From positions 60,858,984 to 60,922,983 of the forward strand of contig NC_088300.1 of NCBI RefSeq assembly GCF_032854445.1: 64,000 nucleotides of DNA, written 5' to 3'. Both the position numbers and the translations under genes were made by a program. The notes beneath the pieces are model-generated. The model did not search any database. It saw only the letters and a program-made list of their open reading frames with translations, and was not told where the DNA came from. Shown one piece after another: positions 47,762-59,745 of this stretch. This stretch comes from Liolophura sinensis (taxonomy: Eukaryota > Mollusca > Polyplacophora > Chitonida > Chitonidae). Each line of letters opens with the position of its first letter. Positions within the stretch are counted from its first letter, which is position 1.

Positions 47762-48554
47762 TCGATTGTGCTGCAGCTTTTTGTCATAAATTTTGCAGGT
47801 GCTTGACCATCTGTGGGCAATTCGCTTTACTCTTTTAATCTCATGACTGTCTTAACGTGTAGCATAACTTAAGTAAACAACAAAATAAAACAAATTTTAT
47901 TGTTTATTTCATGTTATAGGTTTGTGTTTTGTATTACCGCTTATTTCAAATAAATGCAAACAATATATGTATATATAGGACTGTATGTTACTGAAAAATG
48001 CCTCACATCTTATGGAATGGATCTTCTCGATAAGTTTACGACTCATACATGGGATTATAGATGAACTCGATAAACGTGTGATATATGGGGATATAATTGA
48101 AGACGTACAGTACAGCATAGAGAGTAAAACCAGAACAGCGACCACTGTGTGACAGGTGCCTAATGGTCCCACGTAAAGGAAGAAATACGGTCTGTTGTCA
48201 ATTTACCTCAGGATTTTATCCTAATTGTTCATGTGAATGCTATAATAGTAACACAATACACGCCCCCTAGCACCATGACTTAAACAGATTTACGTAGACG
48301 TGTGCCTAAGGAACGAAGATAATGTCAAAGCTGGCAAATGCCTGTTCACTACAGACGTGTCAAATACTGACATACCTGTTCCCGATCTCTCACCTTGCCG
48401 TCGCTGCATAGGCACATGTCTGTAGCGGGAACACCATTTTGCCAGCTATCACACTGTCATCGCTCTTCCGGTTTGAATATCTGTGCTATAAGTCTTTAAT
48501 TATATAGGTTTCCTACATAAACCAGGGTTTTGCTGATGGACTAAGCATCCACGA

Positions 48555-49110
48555 GCCCTGTCTAACATATGGGAATGTGATCTCGACAAACATCTGATAT
48601 ATGGGAAAGTCTGTTTTGAACAAAGACCTGTGTTTTCAACAAACGCCTGTTATAGATGTTTATATCTGCTCTCGATAAACACCTCATATATATGGAATAT
48701 CTGTTCTCGATAAACATCTGATATATGGGATTGTCTGTTCTTGATAAACATCTGATATATGGGATTGTCTGTTCTCGACAAACGCCTCATATATGGGATT
48801 CTGATCTCGATAAACCCCTAGTATATGAGATTGTCTGTCCTTTTACAAGGGATAGTCTGTCCGGATAAACGCCCGATATATGTGATTGTCTGTTCTCGAT
48901 AAACGCCTGATATGTGGGATTGTCTGTCCGGATAAACGTCTCACATCTTATACATAGGACTGTATGTTCGCAACAAACATGTCACATATGGGACCGTATG
49001 TTCCCATCGCGATAAAAGTTTCACGTATGGAACTGTATGTTGTCGATAAACGTCTCACATCTTATACATGGGACTGTATGCTCCCGACAAGCGTCTCACA
49101 TCACATTCAC
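48555..49110. repeat. 34-bp minisatellite, about 16 copies
   Basis: Units read TCTGTTCTCGATAAACGCC then TGATATATGGGATTG, with variants (CATCTGATATATGGG, CGTCTCACATCTTATACAT). Spacing is mostly 34 bp. Isolated copies appear earlier at about 47988-48105, so the array once reached further left. Confidence 0.9.
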
Positions 49111-50317
49111 AACAGAATATGGTGTTGTAAGTAAACTCGATAAAATTTTCACATTAATGATGCTGAGTCTATGAAGGAAGGGAGTCCGACAAACTGGCTT
49201 TGGACAGTCGATGGCGAGATTCTAAAAAATGCGAAAAACGCTGACATTTGAACCACTATTTAACTCACCTGGCTGATAAATCATTATAACAGAATAGAGA
49301 CTTCGGAGGATAAAAGTCCAGATTTAATACAGGCATTGACTTCTTTAAAATTAAATTTTGTGTCTTGACTTTTCACTTAGCAAAGTATGGGGAAAATGAT
49401 AGCCATCGAACAAAAGATACACTCAAAAAGATAACTTGGTGTTTTAATTTCAACACTCTGTGCTTTGTAAACACGAGAAAGTAGAGGTAGCCGATTTATT
49501 TTCCGGGTCAACTCAGAAAGACAGATCGTGGTTTCTGGCGCTGTAAGGCTTATCTGTGCTGTGACAGGGCAGGGATTCATCCTAGAACATCTGAAGGAGA
49601 CCAGGTACTTCAGAACGGCTGGGTTACCCTCCCCACCCATCCAGTTTCTCCGTCTACTACTTCTCTTCTGAGCCCTGGATACACACCACAGACTCCACTG
49701 ATATGACAACTGTGAAAAATTTACTGCCTTCGGGTTGCTTATAGGTAAATTAGTGTAAGCATATTTTTAATAAAATTCAAGAGGCTTATTGAGGGTACCA
49801 CCAGGAAATTGTTTAGTTGAATGGGACAGATTTTTTTCTACAGCTGTTTTATACCAATATAGGAAAATGTCAGGGGTGATTGTTGAACTTTAATAATTAA
49901 TTTCTGTAACACTTTGTACTTTTATGGCCTAAAGAAAAAAAAGGAGATAGTATGATATTAATGAATATTTTGAATGATCGTGACAGAGTGAAATATCTTA
50001 AGTGTTTGTGCACCAATGTTTCATGAAGTATTCAGATATATGGCAGGGCCTTACAAAAACTAAAAGGATGCTTACACGTTTTTTACCCGAAATCGGCTAA
50101 TTCTTCTTTATAATTAAATTCATCAGCGGCCGGTTGTTCAAAAGTGTATTAAAAGTTAAGCCAAGCTTAAACCTTAATACCAGTCTTGGCCTAATACAAT
50201 ACTAATGGCACTTGAGTCCAGACTAAAGTTAATACCGCGCATAACTGGGTCCAAACGTATAATAAGTTCACGTTCATGGCTTTGTAGAAATTAATCAGTT
50301 TGCACTACAGGCCTCGG

Positions 50318-50425
50318 GCCTATATGGCCCTCACTGACTAAGCATGATACGGCAGTATGCCGCTAATGAGATTGTGGGGTTCGAATCCTACTTCCGCTGG
50401 TTTGATTGTGTTCGAATTCGGAGAT
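50318..50425 (+). mobile_element. tRNA-like SINE head
   Basis: CTCACTGACTAAGCATGATA (A-box region), then GGGGTTCGAATCCTACTTCC with a perfect B box (GGTTCGAATCC). The 5' half does not fold as a tRNA, so it is called as a SINE rather than a tRNA gene. Confidence 0.55.
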
Positions 50426-50480
50426 TTGACTGCGAACTTGGAACCTGATACATACATATAACAACAGTTATAACATAATG

Positions 50481-50593
<113 letters not shown>

Positions 50594-51049
50594 CATGTTA
50601 AATTCAATTATATTTTACAATTTAGTCATCACATTGCCATGCACGTGAGCATTAACGTGCAAATTAAAATTACCACATTAAAACTAAAGGCAAGAAAACA
50701 ATGAAATACAGTACTTATGAAAGGCCATTAAATTTGTTCGGCTTACTTTTTTTTTAGAATGTTTTCAACAGAGTAAACTGGTTTTAAAATAACAGATTCT
50801 ACGGTGGCCTGTAATGACCCATAGGGTATCAGTGACGTCACATTAATATTTTTTGCTTGAAACTGTTTGTTTCAAGGTCGGTTAGGCGCATGCATTCATT
50901 GATCTCAAGTAAGGAGACAACATATTAAGGATAAACTATTTCAGTAAATTATATATAATACTTATATATTATTTATTTATTTGATGAACCAACTTGGCCA
51001 AATTAAATTTACAGTTTTAATATCGGTTGTTTTTGCTCTAGGCCTGGGA

Positions 51050-51700
51050 TGACTGAGAGAGAAGAGCGCAGATGTGCAGCTTATCAACTTGTTACGGCTC
51101 GTCATTCAAGATAACGCACATACTTGTCAATTCCTCATGGAGCCCTTTAGCCGCCATCTTGTCATACTTGTCATCTGTTCTTATCTCACTGGGCGGACCT
51201 TAGCCTCGTTTTCGCCTCCTTTCGTCTCCATTTCTTATCAGTTCGCATTAATTTCGCCGAAGAAGCGTGTTTGGCGTGACGTCACGTGTTTGTTTTGCAA
51301 TCGGCGTGTCGTCCAGATTGGAATGGCTGCCCAGTAGATGCATATCGGCTGGTTTGTGAACAAGCTATAGTAGAGGTTGTTTCGCCCGTCTATTTACCTG
51401 GTCCCCAATCTGGTGCCCTTTTTCGCTAGGTCTTCTCTGAAGATCTCCATATCACCCCTAATCACCCACTGACCCGGGCGTCTTTGTTTCAGCGTTCCGA
51501 TCTGACGTTAAGGTCACCTTAAGCCACCCGACCAGGTTGTCTACCAGTATCCTGGGGACAGAAGACACGGAAGCTGGACCCAGAGCTTTCTGTAGCAGAC
51601 CACCCGCTGGAAGGGCCATAAAGCCATAAACAACCGCATTAACCCGGAGAACCCATGTTGTTGTGCTCAGCTGATTCTGTGATTGTACAAACGTGTGAAT
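51050..51700. promoter_or_regulatory. candidate regulatory island
   Basis: Richer in G+C than its flanks. TGACGTCA (51277-51284, CRE/ATF consensus) overlaps CACGTG (51283-51288, E-box). AAGATGGCGGC (minus strand, 51150-51160) is a YY1-type site. A frame after an acceptor-like TGTTTCAG at 51493 runs 47 codons to a stop but is unrecognised. The region lies 4.4-5 kb before the RFX6-like start codon. Function is inferred from motifs only. Confidence 0.3.
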
Positions 51701-52908
51701 TACCTGGGATCCATAAATAACAATGACTGCAAAGTAGGGAATTCATACCTTTTGACACCTGCAGCATTGTCTTGGCATTCGACAAACAAGATGCGGAGGT
51801 AAAACGTCAGATGTATGCACATGTGCTACGTACTTTATTCTGAACGTGAAGGTTTACTGAAACCAGGAATATCTTTCCAAGCTTTTTCTGCGGGAATACC
51901 TGTGATTTAGGCTTGAAGATTCCATTGAAAGGGCAAAACGGAATACAGACGTTTGAGACTGGATGCCAAAGCACCAAGTACCATTTTTATGCCCTCTAGA
52001 ACATTCCCAAAAAGTATCTGCATGGTCGCTTTTCTTACCCCGTAGTTTGGATAAAGTTGAATACTGGAGACCATTCAAGGGGATTAAAAGAAAACAAGTG
52101 ATACTTTGAATAAGCGAAAGAGCTCTTTGTCATCATTTTCCAGACGACCCTTGATATCATCTAATTATTTAGGAGTCCCTCAATGGTACAAGTTTGGTAA
52201 AAATACCTTCTGTAAAGAGTGAAGTTATTATACACCCGTACTTAAAACTGAAACTGTTTATCCTTGCCTTCGCAATTTGAAATGGGTAAAACCTTATTCT
52301 AAAGCCGCAGAAAGGATTAAGGTTTACAGTAATAATTGCATGCCAAACAAAACTGGCAAGCCATTCCGTGCCATATGAAAAATATCTTTGCTTGTCTTTA
52401 GCAACCACAGGCAATATTTCAGAGAACTCTAAAAATTCCTGTAAGTTTATATTAGGCATACTCCTTGAAGAGAATATGGCCTGTATGGAAATTTGGCCAT
52501 CGGGTGAAAACAGTACCTGATATAAGAAATAGGTGCTTCTGCTGGTGTGGACAAGTGGAATATTTTGTTGCAGATTTTAGAGAAATTAAGTTAGGTTGAA
52601 TGGTATAGGTGGAAGCTCTCCAAAACTGTTGGATACTACATAAGTGTTTCTCTTGCTGGTGTTAAATCGATGAAAAAGTTAACTTCTGTTGGAAAGTCAG
52701 TCTATTGAATTTGGTAGCAATGAATTGGACCATGAAGCATTCAGCTGCAGTTGAACGGTTTACAAACGTGAGTACAATGTTGTATATGAAGTGGTAACCC
52801 TCCAGTAACGTGAAAGACTCCTCGTACAATAAGGGCTTCGTGATATTGTATATATCCAGTTTACACCACACAAAAAGACTATACTATATATATTGAGAGA
52901 CTATACAG

Positions 52909-53130
52909 AGGCTTCCGTGACGTGTCCGATCTTTGATGTTGTACACTGGGATCCACTGATGGTTTACGGGATGCCAGGACCGGCCAAGAGGCTCTGCCAA
53001 GACGGTGACATTAGCACGTCCATGTTGATCGGCCTGACCAGGGAACATCTGGAAGGGGACGAGCTCGCTGGAGTGAACCTCACTAAACCCAGCATGAAGT
53101 CACACGTTCTGAGTGCCGACGTCAAACCAG
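52909..53130 (+). CDS. unrecognised exon candidate, phase 1-1, 74 codons
   Basis: Preceded by TATACAG and followed by CCAG/GTTAGTG; the 222-bp exon enters and leaves in phase 1. The product contains TCPIFDVVHWDPLMVYG, PAKRLCQDGD and HLEGDELAGVNLTKP, with two cysteines. Third positions are G/C-rich as in the confirmed exons nearby and unlike the AT-rich flanks. Phase 1-1 exons are typical of shuffled extracellular modules. I do not recognise a domain and found no partner exon, so it may be an orphan exon, a relic or chance. Confidence 0.35.
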
Positions 53131-56102
53131 GTTAGTGCATCTGATAGCTTTTCAGTACCGGTATACACTTTACTTGATGGACCCTGCAGGCCCCATATTT
53201 ATCAAGTGTATTAAGACTTATGTTAAAAAATCAAACACCGCTTCAAATGGAAGTTTAAAATTTGTACACTGATTCTAATGTAATGCCAGTTTTTCAGTTG
53301 TTTGATAAATATGAATACTGTTTTCGTAAAGATGTTTTCAGTGTCGCCGCAAAAAGTGGTCTAAGTTGAAACGTGCACTTTTAATTTCAACCTTTGTCAA
53401 AATCAAGTTAATCTAAGTATCTTTATTTTGTTTATATATGCATAAACTGCTTTTAGCTTTTGTTTTTTTTTTTTTTTAAATTTTTTTCTTTTTGTTTTGG
53501 GGTGATTGTACTTTCCGTTACAATCAGTTATTCAATTTCTTCTTCCTGTACTCCGATGGAAATCCATCGCATGCATACACACGCTTTACAGCCCTGAGTA
53601 TTAGTGATAAAGCCACTTTAGACGCTTGTGTTACAGAAAAATGTTTGAAAATAATCAAATAAAATTCCAAACAACCATGACCAATGTGATCAGAAGAATG
53701 CATCTGTTAGTCTACATGTACACGTACGCTGGTGAGGAATACATTTACACGTACACGGGGTGAGGAATACATGTACATGTACACGGGGTGAGGATTACAT
53801 GTACACGTTCACGGGTTGAGGAATAAGGCGAATATTACGAGGGTGGTGTTGAGCAATAGCGAAACACATAACTTCTAAATTGAGGCCTACATGTCAGAAT
53901 GTATGTTTACACATCAACGATACACACAAACTACAGTATAGACAGACAATTAAACAAACTGCCGACGTCCTCCAACGTCTCCGGTATAGCTGTGGTTCAC
54001 TGATAATAAATGTTTATCCGAAACCACACTATGACGAGCACGGTACCTGAAAATGAGTCTTGAAATGTGACAAAATAGATAATTATTAAATTGTACTTGA
54101 AAAAGACAAAAATGGTCCTTTTTATAAAATACTGAATATGGTTTATATTTTTTTTTCAAATTTCAAATAATACATTTTATTACATTGTTATAGAGGTTAC
54201 AACGCTTAAATCCAATTTTCTGTTTTCGCACATCTTGTATGAAATTTACGGTTTTATATATGTATATATATGCCCTCTTCAGAAATACGTGCACTGTAAT
54301 GCGGTGGATACAATATGAATGCGTTATCACACAGAACCCGTGTATGTCTCTGCTCAACGTATATTATATAAGTGATTTGAAATATGTAATCCGATAACAT
54401 GCACTTCGCTATAAGTAGTAACGGTTACTTCTACCATATACTTACAGCTGATAACGTGTATAGCATTTCTCTTTGAACCTTACCGCCAAGTTTAAAAGCT
54501 CAGAAAATTATATCCAATGTGGCCCTTGTGAAACAATCAACAGGAATCATGGTATTTTAGACAATTACAATTAGAACTTAAAATACAGCCTTCTGCATAC
54601 TGAATCATTTATGTTAATTTTGCATGTTACAGTGCATGAAATATTCATTTGGTTGTGAATTCAGTAATGAACTCCTCCACACTGTTTCTGTCTTGTTTGT
54701 TGTTTTGTTTTTTGTCTTGACTAACATATAAACCGTATTTAAACTTTTTGAGACAAAAATACGGCTGCATTTGCTTGAACCAAAAGGCGTTTTTTTTTTT
54801 AAGTAATAATACTAGATTCCAGGTATGGTTTTAACGCCAAACTTTTGGACAGAAGAGACTCTCACTAGAGTCTGAGATGAGCAGTCACTGCATGAAGGGC
54901 ATTTTCCAGCTTAGGATTATCCGGGCATGCATCTCAGAGTAGTTTTTGATGTTCCGGTAGCAACTGATCGACAGGTCAATTAGCCTTGACTTTTGTTCAA
55001 ACATCTATCCAAAATTTCCTGGAATTCCCAGTATTATCGACATGCCTGTCACACCTGGTCTCTCTCTCTCTCTTTCTCTCTCTCTCTGCCGCAAGGATCA
55101 CAAATCTCAACTCCTCGCCTTATTAAGTTATAGACAGTGTCCCCACCTAGCTGCCATCTTGATTCCTTCTCTGCTTCTCGCTCCGTCCATATTATTTACA
55201 GCACATTATATCTTCTGTTAAGCAATACCGTCAACGCTATACCAGTTTCGGCTCATTTTAAACACTTAAAATGTCATGATACTATCTGAGCATGTTTCAT
55301 TGTCGTCTTCAGTCAGTTTTATTTCAGATTACATATCTGTCTTAGCATGACACACAGCGGTTTTGGCGAATTACCAGTGACTCATGCATGTCATTCGTTG
55401 ACAAGCATGACGCCTGCATTTCAAAACGAAAAAGTGTTTTCTATGCAGAACTGGGCTCAAATCTCGCTGAAAAATCACTAATACCCTTAAATTGTTATCC
55501 TAAAGGAACGTGTAAACATAGATTTACAATCTCTAAGTGAACTATAGAAATAGTCATGCAGTATGCATGCTAATTTTTATGTTAAATTTTGTAAACATCA
55601 CCAAATCATTTAAGATTAACTTACGACGCGATTTCCGACATTTATTTTAACTCTTCTCATTGCTATGCACAGGAATTTACTACAAAGGAATATTATGCTC
55701 TTAAGAAATTCCTGTAAAAAAATCCACGAAAAGTTACAATATACTTTGTTAATTCTTTTGTAATAATTATCTCTGCAATTTTGCCAGGTGGTAGTAGTTT
55801 TGATTAGTTTACCGATTAGAAAATTGTGGCCTAGACTTTTTGCCCCAGATGGGCCTCATAAGCTATTTAAGCACAATGATTGACAGGCTAGTACGAGCAG
55901 TTTGATTGGTTGGAAATGCTGCGCGTAAAACATACACCAAATGTGTTTTACGTACAGCCTGTCTACGTATAAAACTACAACATATTAACGCATTTGGATG
56001 AAAATCTTCGTATGGTATCTCGTGCTCATTTGGACATCGTCCTTTCTCGACTTCGTGTGTTGGATTTGTCTCTGAGTGATGTTTGTTATAGAACCTTCCA
56101 GT
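53131..56102. other. gene-free stretch upstream of the RFX6-like gene
   Basis: Contains a poly-T run near 53467, a short array at 53715-53825 (ACACGGGGTGAGGAATACATG units, about 4 copies), and a (CT)n tract at 55060-55086. A second YY1-type AAGATGGC (minus strand) is at 55153-55160. At 55924-55952 CGTAAAACA and TGTTTTACG form a 9-bp inverted pair 11 bp apart. A CCAAT-type site (GATTGGTTGG) is at about 55902. Confidence 0.45.
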
Positions 56103-56281
56103 ATGGACCATCTGGAATTGTCAGAAGACGACAGTGTCGCGGACGATGAAGATGAGAAAGGTGATTATACTCTCATATCGGGCAAAGACGAGGCTGAGAC
56201 AAACGGAAGTGGTCACCCGAAAAAATCCGTGGCTCAGATTATGAGGGACAAGAAGAAACAAACGGCGTTGACACTGCAGTG
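56103..56281 (+). CDS. RFX6-like transcription factor, first coding exon only
   Basis: RFX proteins bind X-box DNA through a winged-helix domain; RFX6 drives endocrine cell fate in vertebrate gut and pancreas. The exon starts at an ATG and runs 59 codons plus two bases to a strong donor (TG/GTAAGTC), splitting a Trp codon. Residues 1-37 are acidic (SEDDSVADDEDEKGDY). Residues 40-60 read KKSVAQIMRDKKKQTALTLQ-W, closely matching human RFX6 (KDKKKQTQLTLQW) immediately before its DNA-binding domain. RFX4 and others lack the DKKKQT stretch in my recollection. The next exon (LEENY...GVCLPR) was not found to the window's end, so the rest lies beyond 64 kb behind an intron of at least 7.7 kb. Start choice: the last ATG in frame, before the acidic run; an ATG also lies at 56076. 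Confidence 0.75.
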
Positions 56282-58110
56282 GTAAGTCAAACTCTTATTT
56301 AACTCACCATTATAATTCCCATCATATCAATAAAAAGACATGTTACATTTTTAACTGAAATGATAATCTGTAGTATTTTGAAATTTTATAGTGGTATACA
56401 AAAAAAAATCTAAAATGCTTTATTGTCTTCATACTCATTATTTTAATTTCCACAGCATTAATGAAGACATAAGCGATACATTTTTACCAAAATAATGTTA
56501 TGGTGTATGATTTTGAATTTTATAGTCATATCCAAAAGCAAATTCACCAAAACGTCCAAACCATATTATTAACATGAGATAATTTGAATGGTGTTAAAGG
56601 CAATAAATTTAAAGTGTTCAGCTGAGCAAGTGAACCAAGCTTTTCGTCAGCTTTCATTCATTTTAGTACTTTCTTTTGCATGGTATAAAACACTGGAGAA
56701 TAATTTTATTACTTTTAAGAGAACCAATAGAATTTTTATAAAATATCCGCATAATGCATTTTAACATGCAGAATCTCTAAGAAAGGGAAACTGAGCAAAT
56801 ATAGTTCATATATTTGCAGACCCTATCGCACGTTAAAAACGTACAGAATTACTAGACTAAATGAATGACTAGAAATGGCTTTCATTTTACGTTTTTGCCA
56901 TATTCTATTAGAAGTTATTTTGTTAGTGTCAACACTACATCCCTAAAACTTTTCTAAAAGTAGCTTTTCTTTATTGTTTCGCTATATTGCTTAAGGTTTT
57001 TATGTTCTTATTAAACTTAAAATTTTGTACTAAGCCCTTTTCAATAAAACATTATTTGAATCAACCTCCGAAAAATTGTGCGCATATATATCTTTTATTA
57101 CTTATTATTTGGAAATTTTTCTAGTTTAGGATATGCAAAGGTAACAATACTCGAAATGTTGTGGCACTCAGTAAAACTTGCAGAGGTATTCACAAAGTCA
57201 AATTTTCATCTTTTATATAGTACTTACACAACAACACTGCAAAACTAACAAAGCATTTTTCGTATATTTAGACACTAATTTACAGCGGTTCACTTTGGCA
57301 TGGTTCTCATTGTTCATGATCTTCATGAAAATTAATAACAAATGCTTTATACATGCAGTGTTATTCTGTATAGAGCACTTGTCTGACGTGGAAGACAGAT
57401 TGCAACGGATAATTTCACTTTTGACTTTTTGATAAAAAAAAGTTACACGAGAGAAAAAAAACAGAGCTTTGGGAATCATTGCCCGAGTGGATTACATATA
57501 AGGACATCCATTTTTAAAAAATACATTACATATACACCTGGCGGATTTCTCAAACAACGTTTAACACATAATAATTTTGCACAGAACTGCGAATGTAATA
57601 ACAACTATTTAGCTCAGTGTAATGTAAAATGGACTTTATATAGTATTTCCTCGGGAAAGGCTTTGAGATCACTCTGTATTTTCTGCTCATAATCAGGCCG
57701 TTTTTATGCCGGTTTTTGTACAAATACTTCACCGTCTTTTCTTACTTTAATTTATTTCCTACACTGTATTTCGATAATCCTGTTATTATTTTCATTGCGC
57801 GTCTCCAGCGTCCCACGGAATATATCTCTGAAATAAAAGTGTTTCGTGCGTCCGTCGCGTTCAGACATGGGTTTAAACTCGAGTCATGCCAAAGACTTCT
57901 TTGGTTCAGACTTGATAAAGGGCAACATTTTCACTGGTACAGTTGGTACTTTTTCCCTTCACACTCTAGATTAAACCTATAGCTCTAGTAGACCAGGTGT
58001 CAATATACTAGATGTCACAGTGGGCGTTGCCATGTCTGGTGTTTTGGACACGCTGTTGCAATGAGGCAGTGTACAGAAATTGACGGAGGAATCTCATGAT
58101 CCACTGAGTT

Positions 58111-59745
58111 AGTATGTTACCTTCCATTACGCTCTGAAATAACCTCCGGGATATAATATGTTACGTTCTAAAATAACCTCTGGGATATAACATGTTACGT
58201 TCTAAAATAACCTGTGGAATACAGTATGTTACGTTCTGAAATGACCTGCGGGTTATGATGTGTTACGTTCTGAAATAACCTCTGAGCTATAACATGTTAC
58301 GTTCTCAAATAACCTCTGGGCTATAACATGTTACGTTCTCAAATAGCCCCTGGGGTATGATATGTTACGTGTTGAAATAATCTCTTGGCTATAATTTGCT
58401 ACTTTCTGAAATACCCTTTGGGATATAATATGCTACGTTCTGAAATAACCTGTGGACAATAACATGTTACGTTTTGAAGTAGCTTCTGGGCTCTGATATG
58501 TTACGTTCTGAAATAATCTCTGGGATAGGATATGTTATGTTCTGAAATAACCTGTGGAATACAATATGTTACGTTCTGAAATGACCTATGGGATATAATT
58601 TGTTACGTTCTAAAATAACCTCTGGGATATAATTTGTTACGTTCTGAAATAACCTCAGGACAATAACATGTTACGTTTTGAAGTAGCCTCTGGGCTCTGA
58701 TATGTTACGTTCTGAAATAATCTCTGGGATATAATATGTTATGTTCTGAAAAAACGTCTGGATTATAATATTTACGTTCTGAGAAAGCCCCTGGGATATA
58801 ATATGTTACGTTTTGAAATAGCCTCTGTGATATAATATGTTGCGTTCTGAAATAACCTGTGTGATATAATATGTCACATTATGAAATAACATTTGGGCTA
58901 TAATTTGTTACATTCTGAAATAACCTCTGGGCTATAACATGTTACCTTCTTAAATAGCCCTGGGCTATGATATGTTACATTCTGAAATAATTTCTAGGAT
59001 ATAATATGCTACTTTCTGAAATATCCTTTGGGATATAATATGTTATGTCCTGAAATAACCTCTGTGCTATAATATGTTACGTTCTTAGATAACCTCTGGG
59101 ATATGATATGTTACCTTCTGAAATAACCTCTGGGATATTGTTTGTTACCTTCTGAAATAACCTCTGGGCTATGATAAATTTATGTTACATTCTGATATAA
59201 CCTCAGGGATACAATATGTTACGTTCTGAAATGACCTATGGGATACAATATGTTACGATCTGAAATTATTCTTGAGTACGCCGTAAAACACCAATGAAAT
59301 AAATAAATAAGTAAATAAATAAGAAATAACGTTAGAAATAACCTGTGGGATATAATATGTTACGTTCCGAAATAATCTCTGGGATATGATGTGTTACTTT
59401 CTGAAATAACCTCTGGGATATGATATGTTATGCTCTGAAATAGCCTGTGAGCTATAATATGTTACATTCTGAAATAACCTCTGGGATACACTATGTTACG
59501 TTCTGAATTAACTTCTGGGATATAATATGTTACGTTCTGAAATAACCTCTGGGATATAATATGTCAGGTTCTGAAATAACCTCTGGGATATAATATGTTA
59601 GGTTCTGAAATAACCTATGGGATATAATATATTAGGTTCTGAAATAACCTCTGGGATATAATATGTTAGGTTCTGAAATAACCTCTGGGATATAATATGT
59701 CAGGTTCTGAAATAACCTCTGGGATATAATATGTTACGTTCAGTC
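58111..59745. repeat. 34-bp minisatellite, about 46 copies
   Basis: Units read ATGTTACGTTCTGAAATAAC then CTCTGGGATATAAT. Internal units diverge by a few substitutions; those at 59540-59740 are the most uniform (including ATGTTAGGTTCTGAAATAAC). A SINE tail interrupts it at 59265-59323. To the right, decayed units with ATGTTACGTTCAGCCATG continue to about 60140 at irregular spacing. Confidence 0.95.
59265..59323 (+). mobile_element. SINE tail embedded in the 34-bp array
   Basis: ATTATTCTTGAGTACGCCG, TAAAACACCAATGAAATAA and (AATA)n, flanked on both sides by array units. It is only the tail, so either a 5'-truncated insertion or a conversion product. Confidence 0.9.

Noticed and set aside
49377-49709. 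110-codon minus-strand frame and a matching plus frame
   Set aside because: Both lack domain similarity and splice partners; the plus frame (AVRLICAVTGQGFILEHL) looked enzyme-like but matches nothing I know.
51494-51637. 47-codon frame after an acceptor-like TTTCAG
   Set aside because: No upstream exon could be joined and the peptide is unrecognised; kept only as part of the regulatory island.
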